Assembly (NCBI GenBank): GCA_963733845.1
Contig: CAVTEM010000004.1
Coordinates: 1 to 64,000, forward strand
Length of the DNA stretch: 64,000 nt
Reading direction: 5' to 3'
DNA from: DATFQE01 sp963733845
Lineage (GTDB): Bacteria > Actinomycetota > Thermoleophilia > Gaiellales > Gaiellaceae
The notes under the pieces were generated by a model that was given only the letters and a program-made list of their open reading frames with translations, searched no databases and was not told the DNA's origin. Below, in pieces: positions 33,129 through 42,285 of this stretch. Made by a program: the position numbers and the translations under genes. Position 1 is the stretch's first letter. The number at the start of each line of letters is the position of its first letter.

Positions 33129-33920
33129 GAACTCGAGCGTCAAGTCGCGGAACTCGTCCGGCCGCTCGAGCGGGATCGTGTGCGCGGTGTCGGGAAGGAC
33201 GACCATGCGCGCGTCGGGCAGCTCCGCCTCGAGCTTCTCTCCGATCGCGACGAAGTCGGGCACGTCCGCATCGCCGACGACGACCAGCGCGGGCGCCCGC
33301 ACCTTCCGCAGGTCCAGGTCCACCGGTTCCTCGGGGCCCGGCGCCGGCGTCGCCTCGTACGCGGGCACCTGCACCTCGAACGCACGCTGCTGCATCACGC
33401 GCACGCGCTCGCGAACCTCCTCGCGGACGGGATCGGGGCCGCGCTTCGGCCCGTCCACCCACAGGCGCACGTTCAGGTCGGTCGCCGCCTCGATGTTGCC
33501 CTCTTCGTCGAGCAGGCGCTCCTCCTCGTCGCCGAACTCCCGCACCTCGCGCGACCACTCGTGGTCGCGGAGGCCCGCCGAGGCGAGGACGAGCGCCGTG
33601 ACCCGGTCCGGCGCGACGAAGGCGGTGTCGAGCGCGACCCGCCCGCCGTAGGAGACGCCGACGAGGGCGGCGCGCTCGAGCCCGACGTGGTCCATCAGGC
33701 CGAGTGCGTCCCGGCTCTGCGAGAACGGACCCGGCGGCATGGTCGACTCGCCGTAGCCGCGCATGTCGTAGCGCAGGACGGTGAACTCGGACGCCAGAAC
33801 GGGCACGAGCTCGTCCCACATTCGCAGGTCGCAGACACCCTCGTGGACGAGCACCACCCCCGGGCCGTCGCCCGACAGCTCGTAGTTCAGCTCTGCGCCG
33901 TTGATCTCCGCGCGCCGCAC
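33108..33920 (-). CDS. Alpha/beta hydrolase
   Basis: 270 residues. Oxyanion-hole segment VVLVHEGVCD, strand YDMRGYGES, nucleophile elbow GVSYGG (Ser), late acid in VVGDADVPD and catalytic His in DTAHTIPLE. The general layout is that of esterases or haloalkane/epoxide-type hydrolases; substrate unknown. The 3' end overlaps the PLP enzyme gene by 21 bp. A CATGAT box precedes the GTG by six bases. Confidence 0.82.
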   Translation of the reverse strand: MRRAEINGAELNYELSGDGPGVVLVHEGVCDLRMWDELVPVLASEFTVLRYDMRGYGESTMPPGPFSQSRDALGLMDHVGLERAALVGVSYGGRVALDTAFVAPDRVTALVLASAGLRDHEWSREVREFGDEEERLLDEEGNIEAATDLNVRLWVDGPKRGPDPVREEVRERVRVMQQRAFEVQVPAYEATPAPGPEEPVDLDLRKVRAPALVVVGDADVPDFVAIGEKLEAELPDARMVVLPDTAHTIPLERPDEFRDLTLEFLREHAG

Positions 33921-33927
33921 GGCCGCA

Positions 33928-34914
33928 TCATGACCCGTGGCCGAGAACCGGGTGCGGTCGGTACGGCTCCTCGAGCCGCGCGATCTCCGCGTCCGTCAGC
34001 TCGAGCTCGGCCGCGGCGAGGGCGTCCTCGAGGTGCCCGAGCTTCGTCGCCCCCACGATCGGCGCGGTCACGCCGGGTTTGTGCAGCAGCCAGGCGAGCG
34101 CGACGCGGGCCGGGGGCTCGCCGCGCTCCCCGGCGACCTCCGCGAGCCGATCGATCACGTCGAAGTCCTCGGACCGGCCGTAGAGACGGTCGCCGAAGGG
34201 GTCGGTCTCGGCCCGCGTGGTGAGCCGCTCACCCTCGCGTGTGCGCGTCCCGGCGAGCCAGCCGCGGGCGAGCGGGCTCCACGGGATCACGCCCACGCCC
34301 TGGTCGAGGCACTGCGGGATCATCTCCCGCTCCTCCTCGCGGTAGAGCAGGTTGTAGTGGTTCTGCATCGAGACGAACTCGGTGAAGCCGCGCCGCTCTG
34401 CCACTCGCTGCGCCTTGGCGAACTGCCACGCGTACATGCTGCTCGCGCCGATGTAGCGCGCCTTGCCGGAGCGCACGACGTCGTGGAGCGCGTCCATCGT
34501 CTCCTCGATCGGCGTCTCCTGATCCCAGCGGTGGATCTGGTAGAGGTCGACGTAGTCCATGCCCAGCCTCGTGAGCGAGGCGTCGATCGCCGACAGGACG
34601 TGCTTGCGCGACAGCCCGCGGCCGGTCGGCCCGGGCGTCATCTGGCCGTGCACCTTCGTGGCAAGGACGAGCTCGTCGCGGGACAGCAGCTTGGGCAGCA
34701 GCCGGCCCGTGAAGACCTCGCTGCCGCCGTCCGAGTAGACGTCGGCCGTATCGAAGAACGTGATCCCGCCCTCGACGGCCGCGCGCACGATCGGCTCGGC
34801 GTCGGACTCCTCGAGCATCCAGGGCCGGTTCGGCGTCGCGCTGTAGTAGCTCATCATCCCGAGGCAGATCCGGGAGACGTGGAGGCCGGTGTTGCCGAGT
34901 CTGACCTGCTCCAT
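33928..34914 (-). CDS. Aldo/keto reductase
   Basis: 328 residues, (beta/alpha)8 family. Catalytic residues: Asp-Tyr in FFDTADVYSDGGSE, Lys in ATKVHGQM and His in YQIHRWDQETPIEE; NADPH-binding region APIVGATKLGHLEDALAA. Close in style to the voltage-channel-beta/YghZ-like AKRs. Substrate not known. TAGGCT box six bases before the ATG. Confidence 0.9.
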   Translation of the reverse strand: MEQVRLGNTGLHVSRICLGMMSYYSATPNRPWMLEESDAEPIVRAAVEGGITFFDTADVYSDGGSEVFTGRLLPKLLSRDELVLATKVHGQMTPGPTGRGLSRKHVLSAIDASLTRLGMDYVDLYQIHRWDQETPIEETMDALHDVVRSGKARYIGASSMYAWQFAKAQRVAERRGFTEFVSMQNHYNLLYREEEREMIPQCLDQGVGVIPWSPLARGWLAGTRTREGERLTTRAETDPFGDRLYGRSEDFDVIDRLAEVAGERGEPPARVALAWLLHKPGVTAPIVGATKLGHLEDALAAAELELTDAEIARLEEPYRPHPVLGHGS

Positions 34915-34920
34915 CGGGCC

Positions 34921-34926
34921 AGCCTA
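34921..34926 (-). promoter_or_regulatory. -10 box of the aldo/keto reductase gene (leaderless)
   Basis: TAGGCT on the minus strand, six bases before the ATG at 34914; it overlaps the stop of the EamA gene. Confidence 0.5.
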
Positions 34927-35800
34927 CGCGGCGTCCGCCTCCGAGCGGAGGGTCATGGCCGCGACCACGAGCGCGACGCCGGCAATCTCGACGGCGCTCG
35001 GGATCTGGGCCAGGACGACGATGCCGATCACCGTCGCCGTCGCCGGAAGGAGCGCCACCATCATCGCGTAGCCGGACCGGCTGAGCCTCGCCATCGCCAG
35101 CTGGTCGAACACGTAGGGAATGACCGACGAGGCCAGGCCGACGCCGATCCCGGCGACCACGGCGATCGGGTCGAGCAGGGCCGGCGCCGCGCTCGCGAAG
35201 CCGATCGGAGTCACGACCACGGCCGCGACGAGCATCGCCGCGCCGAGCCCGTCGATCGGTTGCAGGGCCCGGCTCCGGGCGACCCGATGCGCGAAGACGA
35301 TGTAGGCCGCGAACAGCACGGCGTTCGCGAACGCGAACGCTACGCCGACCGGCTCGCCGTCGAGCCGGACGTCGACGAGCGCGTAGACGCCGGCGACCGC
35401 AAGCAGGAGGGCGGCCAGGTTGCGGGCGGTGCGGACGCCGAGCGCGGCGAGCACGATCACCGGCAGGAACTCGATCGCGGCGACAGTGCCGAGCGGAAGC
35501 CGGTCGATCGCGATGTAGAAGCAGGCGTTCATCACTGCGAGGACGGCTCCGAAGCCGACCACGAGTCGCCACGTCTCCGGGGCTGGCGCCCCTCAGCGCA
35601 CGCCACGGGTGCCTCCACAGCGCGAAGGCGGCGCCGGCGCTCACCACCCTGAACCAGGCGACGCCGAGCGGCTCCACGCGCGCGAACAGCAGGACCGCGA
35701 AAGCCGGACCGAGGTAGTGGAAGACGGCACTGCCCACGAAGTACGCCGCGGGCGGTGCGGCCGCGATCCGATCCGCGGTGAGCGAGGCGGTTCGAGCCAT
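34924..35800 (-). CDS. EamA-family (DMT) exporter, frameshifted
   Basis: About 291 residues and ten helices. The N-terminal part (AYFVGSAVFHYLGPAFAVLL, ARVEPLGVAWFRVVSAGAAF) and the C-terminal part (VVGFGAVLAVMNACFYIAID onward) are in adjacent frames; one extra base in the GGGG at 35579-35582 explains it, giving ASPETWRLVVGFG. Family members export amino acids or related metabolites; RhtA-like threonine/homoserine exporters share this sequence style. The gene is divergent from an Lrp/AsnC regulator 63 bp away, a usual pairing for amino acid exporters. Confidence 0.85.
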
Positions 35801-35863
35801 CACGACATGGTCGCCTTCAAGCTGCGATGATGGAATGGTCGATCGAAGGAGATTCAGCCGCAA

Positions 35864-36343
35864 GTGGCCGGCAAAGTACGGACAAGAGATGCAGTCGCCT
35901 TCGAAGCGAAATTGCTCGACGACGTGAACCTGCGACTCCTCAAGGAGCTCCAGCAGGACGGCCGCCTGGGGATGGCCGAGCTCGGCCGCCGCGTGGCCAT
36001 GTCGCCGCCGGCCGTGGCCGAGCGCGTCCAACGGCTCGAGCGAGCCGGCGTGATCGCCGGCTATCGCGCCGAGATCGACCCGCGCGCGATCGGCTACCCG
36101 GTGTCCGCGATCGTGAGGATCCGCCCTGCCCCCGGCCAGCTGCAGCGGATCCCCGAGGTGGCGAAGGAGACGCCCGAGGTCGCCGAGTGCTACCGGATCA
36201 CGGGCGAGGACTGCTACCTCATGCGCCTGTACCTGCGAGCGATCGACGAGCTCGAGGAAGTGCTCGACCGCTTCACGCCCTACGGGCAGACGACGACGTC
36301 GATCATCCACTCGGCCCCGTGCCCCGGCGGGGACCGCCGCTAG
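35864..36343 (+). CDS. Lrp/AsnC-family regulator
   Basis: 159 residues, GTG start. N-terminal helix-turn-helix (LDDVNLRLLKELQQDGRLGM, SPPAVAERVQRLERAGVI) and C-terminal RAM ligand domain (GYPVSAIVRIRPAPGQL, VAECYRITGEDCYLMRLYL). It probably senses an amino acid and controls the divergent EamA exporter. The stop is directly followed by the 3' end of the convergent tRNA gene. Confidence 0.88.
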   Translation: MAGKVRTRDAVAFEAKLLDDVNLRLLKELQQDGRLGMAELGRRVAMSPPAVAERVQRLERAGVIAGYRAEIDPRAIGYPVSAIVRIRPAPGQLQRIPEVAKETPEVAECYRITGEDCYLMRLYLRAIDELEEVLDRFTPYGQTTTSIIHSAPCPGGDRR

Positions 36344-36417
36344 AGCCGGAGGTCGGATTCGAACCGACGGCCTGCTGATTACAAATCAGCTGCTCTGACC
36401 AGCTGAGCTACTCCGGC
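36344..36417 (-). tRNA. tRNA-Thr (anticodon TGT)
   Basis: 74 bases on the minus strand. Acceptor GCCGGAG pairs with CTCCGGC; the D arm reads GCTCAGCTGGTCAGAGC; anticodon stem GCTGA/TCAGC holds loop TTTGTAA, so the anticodon is TGT, reading ACA; the T arm has GGTTCGAATCC. No CCA is encoded. It lies just after sigH on the same strand. Confidence 0.95.
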
Positions 36418-36429
36418 CTGCGACTCAGG

Positions 36430-37095
36430 CTACTGCAGGACCTGGCGTGAAGCCTGGTGCTGGAGGATCTTGCGCTTGACCCGCTGGAGGGCGTTGTCGA
36501 TCGTCTTCGTGTCGCACCCCAGCTCCTCGGCCATCTGCTCGTAGGAGGAGCCCTCGAGGTAGAGGCGGAGCGAGTCCGACTCGAGCTGCGACAAGCCTGT
36601 GCCCAGGCAGCCGACGAGGCTCTGCAGCTCCTGGGTCGAGATCACGCAGATCGACGGCTCGTTGACGGCCGGGCCGGGGAGCGCGTCGCCGAGGGTGCAG
36701 TCGCCGTCGGACTCCTGGCCCGCGGGCGTGTGGCTGAACGAGACGTACGTGTTCAGCGGCGCGTGCTTGAAGCGGGTGGCCGTCTTGATCGCCGTGATGA
36801 TCTGGCGCGTGACGCAGAGCTCGGCGAAGCTGCGGAACGAGGTCTCCTTGTCGGTGCGGTAGTCGCGGACCGCCTTGTAGAGGCCGATCAGGCCTTCCTG
36901 GATCAGGTCCTCGGAGTCGCCGCCGGCGAGGAAATACGAGCTCGCCTTGAGGCGCACGAAGCCGGTGTAGCGGCGAATCAGCTGGTCCATGGCGACGAGG
37001 TCGCCGTTGCGCGCCTTGAGGGCGAGCTGCAAATCCTCGAGTTCCCGTTGAGCCTTCTGGGCTGGGCGAGTCGCGTGCGCTGCGCGGGCGGTCAT
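36430..37095 (-). CDS. sigH: RNA polymerase sigma factor, SigH-like
   Basis: 221 residues. Region 2 has the core-binding and -10 recognition segment GDSEDLIQEGLIGLYKAVRD then SFRSFAELCVTRQIITAIK; region 4 ends with SSYEQMAEELGCDTKTIDNA and a basic helix. It most resembles the Bacillus SigH (Spo0H) group, and the gene order cysS-rlmB-NYN-sigH matches Bacillus too. Target genes unknown. The 136-bp gap upstream (37096-37231) has no promoter I can call with confidence. Confidence 0.88.
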   Translation of the reverse strand: MTARAAHATRPAQKAQRELEDLQLALKARNGDLVAMDQLIRRYTGFVRLKASSYFLAGGDSEDLIQEGLIGLYKAVRDYRTDKETSFRSFAELCVTRQIITAIKTATRFKHAPLNTYVSFSHTPAGQESDGDCTLGDALPGPAVNEPSICVISTQELQSLVGCLGTGLSQLESDSLRLYLEGSSYEQMAEELGCDTKTIDNALQRVKRKILQHQASRQVLQ

Positions 37096-37231
37096 CGGCG
37101 GCTCCCTCTTGGTTAGAGGCGTTGTGGGCGGAGGGCGATAGGAGCCTTCCTAACCCTCAAGTCGAGCAGAAGGTAGCAGTGGACCACGCAGATTACAAGG
37201 GTGTTGCATGTGGACCCGGTTTGACCGGTCC

Positions 37232-38377
37232 CTACTGCGAGCCGCCGCGCCGCAGCCGCTCGAGCTTGGCGCGGGTGTCGTCGTCGAGCCGGTCGGCGAG
37301 ACGGGAAGGGGTCGAGTCGAGCTGCGGCCCGACCTCGCGGAGCTCGTCGGAGAAGTTGGCGGAGCTCCGCTTCATCACCTCCTGGCCGGAGACGCTGCGG
37401 ATCTCCAGGTCGGACGAGACGAGGCAGACGCGCTCTGTGCCGCGATGCTCGGCGGCGAGGCGCTCGAGCAGCTCGTCCGCGTGCGCCGCGAACCGAACCG
37501 CGAGCGGGCCGACGTCCAGCTCCTCGCCGACGCCGTCGAAGACGACCACTCCCCTGGCGCCGCGGAGCGCGACCCAGCTCGCCAGCCGATCGACGAGCGC
37601 CACCCGGTCTTCGAGCCCGCTCACGCGCAGGACGTTGAAGCCGTCGAAGAGGTAGAGAGTGGGTTCAGGCACTCGCGCTGCCGGCGCAGCCTCGTAGAGC
37701 AGGATCCCCGCGGCAACGCTGACATTGAGCGAGTCGACGGTGCCGGCGAGCGGGATCGAGACGGCCGCGTCACAGGTCTTGCGGACGAGCGGCCGCAGGC
37801 CGCGGCCCTCGGCGCCGAAGACCAGCGCCGTGCCGCCCGTGAGGTCGGCCGACCACATCGGCGTCTCGGAGTCACCGACCGCCGCCCAGACCCAGAGATC
37901 GCCGCGCTTGATCTCGCCGAGGTAGCGCGCGAGGTTGGGCACGACCGCAACGGGCAGGTGCTCCACCGCGCCTGCCGATGCGCGGGCGACCGACGCGGTC
38001 ACGCGCGCAGAACCGTGCGCGGGCACGACGACGCCGGTCGCGCCGGCGCCCTCGGCGGAGCGGATGACGGCCCCCAGGTTGTGCGGGTCGGTGACCTGGT
38101 CGAGGCAGACGAGCAGGGGCCGCTCGCGCCCGGCGAGCTCGTGCGCCTCGGCGTAGCGGTACGGCTCCGCCCAGGCGATCACGCCCTGGTGCTCCTGCGT
38201 CCCGGCCGCAGCCGTGAGCGCCCGCTCGGGCTTGACGTGGACGCGCAGGCCCTCGGTCTCGCGCAACCACGGCTCCGCCTTCAGGGCGCGCTCGCTCGCC
38301 CAGATCTCCAGCGCCTCGCGCGGTCCGCGCACGAGCTCGCGCACCGGCCTGCGGCCGTAGACCAGCTCGCGCGTCAC
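37232..38377 (-). CDS. rlmB: RlmB-like 2'-O-methyltransferase fused to a NYN (YacP/Rae1-like) nuclease domain
   Basis: 381 residues in one open frame. N-terminal substrate-binding domain (YGRRPVRELVRG, KPERALTAAAGTQEHQG), SpoU methyltransferase with DQVTDPHNLGAVIRSAEGAG, ALVFGAEGRGLRPLV and the C-terminal knot IPLAGTVDSLNVSVAAGILL; after residue 230 a NYN domain begins (LYLFDGFNVLR, GVVVFDGVGEE, VCLVSSDLEIR). In Bacillus these are two neighbouring genes. The fusion would methylate 23S rRNA G2251 and carry a ribosome-associated endonuclease. GTG overlaps the cysS stop. Confidence 0.88.
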   Translation of the reverse strand: MTRELVYGRRPVRELVRGPREALEIWASERALKAEPWLRETEGLRVHVKPERALTAAAGTQEHQGVIAWAEPYRYAEAHELAGRERPLLVCLDQVTDPHNLGAVIRSAEGAGATGVVVPAHGSARVTASVARASAGAVEHLPVAVVPNLARYLGEIKRGDLWVWAAVGDSETPMWSADLTGGTALVFGAEGRGLRPLVRKTCDAAVSIPLAGTVDSLNVSVAAGILLYEAAPAARVPEPTLYLFDGFNVLRVSGLEDRVALVDRLASWVALRGARGVVVFDGVGEELDVGPLAVRFAAHADELLERLAAEHRGTERVCLVSSDLEIRSVSGQEVMKRSSANFSDELREVGPQLDSTPSRLADRLDDDTRAKLERLRRGGSQ

Positions 38378-39654
38378 CGCCGCCGGACGAGCCGGTAGCC
38401 GGGCTCCTCGGCAACGTCGCGCAGCTCCCAGCCGGCCGCCTCCACCTCCGAACGCAGCCGGTCGGCCTCCGCGTAGTCGCCGCCGGAGCGGGCGGCCTGC
38501 CGCCGTTCGGCCAGGTCGATGACCTCGGCCGGGACGTCCTCGGACACGTCGGCCAGCGACTCGAGCCCGAACACCGTCAGGGCCCGGCGCAGGAGCTCGT
38601 GGTCGCGCCAGCCGTGCATGATCGCGAGCGCCTCGGGCGTGTTGAAGTCGTCGTCGAGGGCAGCCGCGAAACGCTTCCACTCGCCTTCGCCGGCAGGCAC
38701 CGACGGGTTGCGGAAGACCTCGCGAAAGCTCTCGGCTCGCGCCTCGGCCGCCGCCAGCGTCTCCTCCGACAGGTCGATCGGCTTGCGCCAATGGGCGGTC
38801 AGGTAGAAGACGAGGAGGATCTCCGGCCCGTGGCGGTCGAGCGCCTCGCGCATCGTGACCACGTTCCCGACCGACTTGGACATCTTCTCGTCGGTGAACT
38901 GCAGCATCCCGTTGTGCATCCAGAGCTTGGCGAACTCGCGGCCGAGCGCTCGCGACTGAGCGAGCTCGTTCTCGTGGTGGGGGAAGACGAGGTCGAGGCC
39001 GCCGCCGTGGATCTCGAAGACCGGCCCGAGCAGCTCCTCCGCCATCACGGAGCACTCGATGTGCCAGCCGGGCCGGCCTCGCCCCCAGGGCGACTCCCAC
39101 CAGGTGTCCTCGCCCGGCTTGTTCGCCTTCCAGAGAGCGAAGTCGCGCGGGTCCTCCTTCAGCGGGTTCGGTTCCTGCTCCTCCACCTGGTCGGGCCGCT
39201 GCCCGGAGAGGCGCCCGTACTCGGGAAAGCTCGACACTCGGAAATAGACGTCGCCTTCGACCGCGTAGGCATGGCCCTTCTCGATCAGGCGCTCGATGAA
39301 CGCGACGATCTCGGGGATCATCTCGCTCGCCTTCGGCACGTGGTCGGGCCGGCCGAGTCCGAAGGCGTCGGTGTCCTCGAGGTACCACTGGGTGGCCTGC
39401 TCGGCCAGCTCCGCGCTGGCTCCGGGGGCCGCTTCGTAGATCTTGTCGTTGATATCGGTGATGTTGTGAACGAGCGTGGCGTCGTACTCCTGCGACCGAA
39501 GCCACGAACGCAGCCACATCCCGAGGATGTACGGACGGGCGTTCCCGATGTGAGCCCGCGCGTAGACGGTCGGACCGCAGACGTACATCCGCACCGGGCC
39601 GGGCGGCTCGGGGAGCTCGTCGAGCGCGCGGCTGTAGGTGTTATAGAGCCGCAT
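38374..39654 (-). CDS. cysS: Cysteinyl-tRNA synthetase
   Basis: 426 residues, somewhat short. Zinc site CGPTVYARAHIGNARPYIL also holds the HIGH motif; HIECSVMAEELLG and HHENELAQS supply more ligands; the KMSKS loop is intact (DEKMSKSVGNVV). The C-terminal anticodon domain is reduced. ATG lies inside the 3' end of gltX (14-base overlap), and the stop overlaps rlmB, so gltX-cysS-rlmB is one operon. Confidence 0.95.
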   Translation of the reverse strand: MRLYNTYSRALDELPEPPGPVRMYVCGPTVYARAHIGNARPYILGMWLRSWLRSQEYDATLVHNITDINDKIYEAAPGASAELAEQATQWYLEDTDAFGLGRPDHVPKASEMIPEIVAFIERLIEKGHAYAVEGDVYFRVSSFPEYGRLSGQRPDQVEEQEPNPLKEDPRDFALWKANKPGEDTWWESPWGRGRPGWHIECSVMAEELLGPVFEIHGGGLDLVFPHHENELAQSRALGREFAKLWMHNGMLQFTDEKMSKSVGNVVTMREALDRHGPEILLVFYLTAHWRKPIDLSEETLAAAEARAESFREVFRNPSVPAGEGEWKRFAAALDDDFNTPEALAIMHGWRDHELLRRALTVFGLESLADVSEDVPAEVIDLAERRQAARSGGDYAEADRLRSEVEAAGWELRDVAEEPGYRLVRRR

Positions 39655-40641
39655 CGATCCTCCGCAGGGCCTCCTCGCGCGAGAGCGCGGCGACGACGGC
39701 CCACAGCTCCGGCCCCCGCTCCTGCCCGGTCAGCGCCGTCCGCAGCTGCCTGAGGTCGCCGCCGACCGCCTTCAGCTCCCGCACGATCGAGCGCGCGTCC
39801 TCGCGGGCTCAGCCCGCCGTTCGCTCCCTCGCGCAGCTCGCGGAAGCGGACGAGCGTCTCGGGCGACCAGACCTCGACGGACTCGGGCGGGGTGAGGACG
39901 GCGGCCGCGTACTCGCGCGCCTCGGCGAGGTCGCGTGCGCCTCTGAGGACCGGCGCGACGCGAGACGGGCGCCTCCACGCGCTCGGCCAGCTCCTCGTCC
40001 GAGAGCCTGCCGATCGCCTCGGTCGAGAGCCTCCGGATCCGCGCGAGGTCGTAGTGGACGTCGTGCGCCGGCAGCCCCAGCTCCTCCAGGTATGCACGCA
40101 CGGCCTCGGGCGGGATCCCGGCCTCGCGCAGGGAGGCGACGGTGGCGCCGGGCGCCCGCTTGGAGAGCTTCTTGCCGTCCTCGCCGAGGATCAGCCCGTG
40201 GTGGACGTACTCGGGCGCGCGCGTGCCGAGCGCCTCGTGCAGGCGGCGATGGAGGGCTTCGTTCGGCCGGTGGTCGTTCCCGCGGATCACGTGCGTGATC
40301 CCGAAGTCGGCGTCGTCGACGACCGTCGCCAGCTGGTAGGTCGCGCTGCCGTCCTCGCGGAGGAGCGTGGTGCCCGCGAACCGGTCTCCCAGCGGAGCGG
40401 CTGCCTCGCGGTAGCGCTCCTGCCGCTCGCTCTGCCGGACCGGGCCCTCGTCCCACTCGACCCCGAGCCAGCCGAGGTCGGCCACGATCGCCTCCTCCCC
40501 GCCCGGGACGTTTCGCGCAGCGTCCGTGTCGTCGATCCGCAGCAGCATCCAGTCGCCGAAGCCGCGATTCGCGACGGCGCTGAGCGCGTTGCCGACGTGC
40601 AACGAGCCGGTCGGGCTGGGGGCGAAGCGCACCTTCTTCAC
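39641..40641 (-). CDS. gltX: Compact glutamyl-tRNA synthetase, two frameshifts
   Basis: About 332 residues after correction, against the usual 450-490. HIGH-type motif FAPSPTGSLHVGNA and KMSKS-type motif GKKLSKRAPG are both present, but the insertion between the two Rossmann halves is deleted (ERYREAAAPLGDRFAGTTLL runs straight into ATYQLATVVDD), so the zinc/CP1 part is minimal. One extra C in the CCC at 39967-39969 and another at 39804-39806 (minus-strand sense) break the frame; repairing both gives LRGARDLAEAREY and LSREDARSIVREL. Could be a discriminating GluRS of a reduced type or a tRNA-Asp modifying relative; the anticodon-domain remnant favours GluRS. Confidence 0.8.
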
Positions 40642-40736
40642 TGGCCGAGGAATCTACCTCCGAACCGAAACGACCCCGCGCGACGAATGGGTGGCGCTCC
40701 GCAAGAACCACGAACCCTTCCAAGGAGGAACACCGC

Positions 40737-41321
40737 ATGGAGACCACCCGCGCATCCTTCCTCGCCAACGGGGCGAGGGGCGGCCTCGCTCTCGTCGCCG
40801 GCGGCTCGCTGCTCGCGGTCGCCGAGGGCACCGCGCTCGGTGCGACGACCAAGGACGCCGACATCGCCAAGCTGGCGGCGACCGCCGAGCTGCTCGCGAT
40901 CGACTTCTACGGCAAGGCGATCGGCTCCCGCAAGTTCACCGGGGACGAGCTCGCCTACCTGGCGGCCGCACGCGAGAACGAGCGCGCGCACTACAAGGCG
41001 CTCGCGGGCGTGCTGAAGTCGGCTGCCCCGAAGAACCTGCGCTTCGCCTACCCGGGCGGGTCCTTCGGCTCGCGGCGCTCGATCGGCAAGCTCGGCATGG
41101 CGCTCGAGACCGCCTTCGTCGGCGCGTACCTCGGCGCGGTCACCGCGCTCAAGTCGAACGAGCTCAAGGGCGTCGCCGCCACGATCGGGGCGAACGAGTC
41201 GCGCCACCTGAGCGTGCTGTCGAACATCGCCGCGGGCACCATCGTCGCGGCGCCCGCGTTCCCGAAGGCTCTCACCGCCGCGCAGGCGACTGCGGCAGTG
41301 AAGCCGTTCATCGCGACCTAG
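40737..41321 (+). CDS. Exported ferritin-like domain protein
   Basis: 194 residues with an excellent ribosome site (CCAAGGAGGAAC) before ATG 40737. N-terminal signal-like segment RASFLANGARGGLALVAGGS, then a four-helix ferritin-like domain with possible diiron ligands in AATAELLAIDFYGKAI, ENERAHYKAL, LETAFVGAYLGAV and NESRHLSVL. Similar proteins are found across soil actinobacteria; metal use is inferred. The twin-Arg is not complete (TTRASF), although tatA and tatC follow immediately. Confidence 0.75.
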   Translation: METTRASFLANGARGGLALVAGGSLLAVAEGTALGATTKDADIAKLAATAELLAIDFYGKAIGSRKFTGDELAYLAAARENERAHYKALAGVLKSAAPKNLRFAYPGGSFGSRRSIGKLGMALETAFVGAYLGAVTALKSNELKGVAATIGANESRHLSVLSNIAAGTIVAAPAFPKALTAAQATAAVKPFIAT

Positions 41322-41323
41322 CG

Positions 41324-41515
41324 ATGCCGTTCGGGATCGGCATCTGGGAGCTGCTCGTCCTGCTGGCGGTGCTCCTGCTCGTCTTCGGCCCGAAGCGCCT
41401 GCCCGACCTCGGTCGCCAACTGGGTCGCGGCTTGCGCGACTTCAAGGACGCTGTGTCCACTGCCGACGAACCGGCACTGGAGCCGGTGTCCGCCGAGAGC
41501 GAGCCGCGGGCCTGA
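41324..41515 (+). CDS. tatA: Twin-arginine translocase subunit TatA
   Basis: 63 residues. Short helix IWELLVLLAVLLLVFGPKRL with the FGPKRLPDLGR hinge and amphipathic segment LGRGLRDFKDAV, then an acidic tail. It forms the pore of the Tat pathway with TatC, encoded next. It begins two bases after the ferritin-like gene's stop. Confidence 0.92.
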   Translation: MPFGIGIWELLVLLAVLLLVFGPKRLPDLGRQLGRGLRDFKDAVSTADEPALEPVSAESEPRA

Positions 41516-41516
41516 C

Positions 41517-42285
41517 GTGCTGCGGCGCGCCCTGGCCCCCACGCCTGGGCAGCGACCAGACGGTGGAGCTCGCCGATCACCTCGGCGAGCTCCGCCACCG
41601 GCTCGTGCTCTGCCTGCTCGCGTTCGTGCCCGCGTTCGCGCTGTCCTTCGCGTTCCACGAGCGGATCGTCGAGCTGCTCGCCCGCCCGCTCCCCGAGGGA
41701 AAGCGGCTCGTCACCCTCGGCGTCACCGAGCCGTTCACGACCTCCGTGAAGGTCAGCCTCATGGCGGCGCTGGCCCTGACGCTGCCGATCGTCCTGAGCC
41801 AGGTCTGGGCGTTCTTCGCCCCGGCGCTCACGCCCTCGACGCAGCGGGCGATCGGCGTCTTCGTCGCACTCGCCGCCGGCCTCTTCGCCGCCGGCGTGCT
41901 CTTCGCCTACTCGGTCGTCCTCCCCCGGGCGCTGACGTTCCTGCTCGGGTTCGACGAGCACCTGTACGAGATCCAGATCCGGGCGTCCTACTACTACTCG
42001 TTCGCGGCGCTGACGCTGCTGGCGAGCGGGCTGGCCTTCCAGCTCCCGATCGCGATCCTCGGGCTCGTCCGCGTAGGCGCGCTGTCCGCCGCGAAGCTGC
42101 GGCGCAACCGGCGAATCGCCTATGTCGCCCTGGTGTCCTTCGCGATCCTGCTGCCGACCGTGGACCCGGTCTCGCTCGCGCTCGAGGTCGCGCCGCTCGT
42201 CGTTCTCTTCGAGCTCTCGGTCGTGCTCGCAGCCGTCCTGGAGCGGCGCTGGGCGGCGGCGGCACCCGTCGGCGCCGAGGCCTAG
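41517..42285 (+). CDS. tatC: Twin-arginine translocase subunit TatC, frameshifted near the start
   Basis: About 255 residues. LADHLGELRHRL opens helix 1; FHERIVELLARPLP, TEPFTTSVKVSLMAALALTL and the six-helix pattern identify TatC. The likely start is GTG 41517 (LRRALAPTPGQRPD); one extra G at 41562-41563 shifts into the main frame. If not an error, GTG 41563 would start a protein lacking the cytoplasmic N-tail. Receptor for twin-Arg signals such as that of the isomerase at 44238-45332. Confidence 0.88.
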
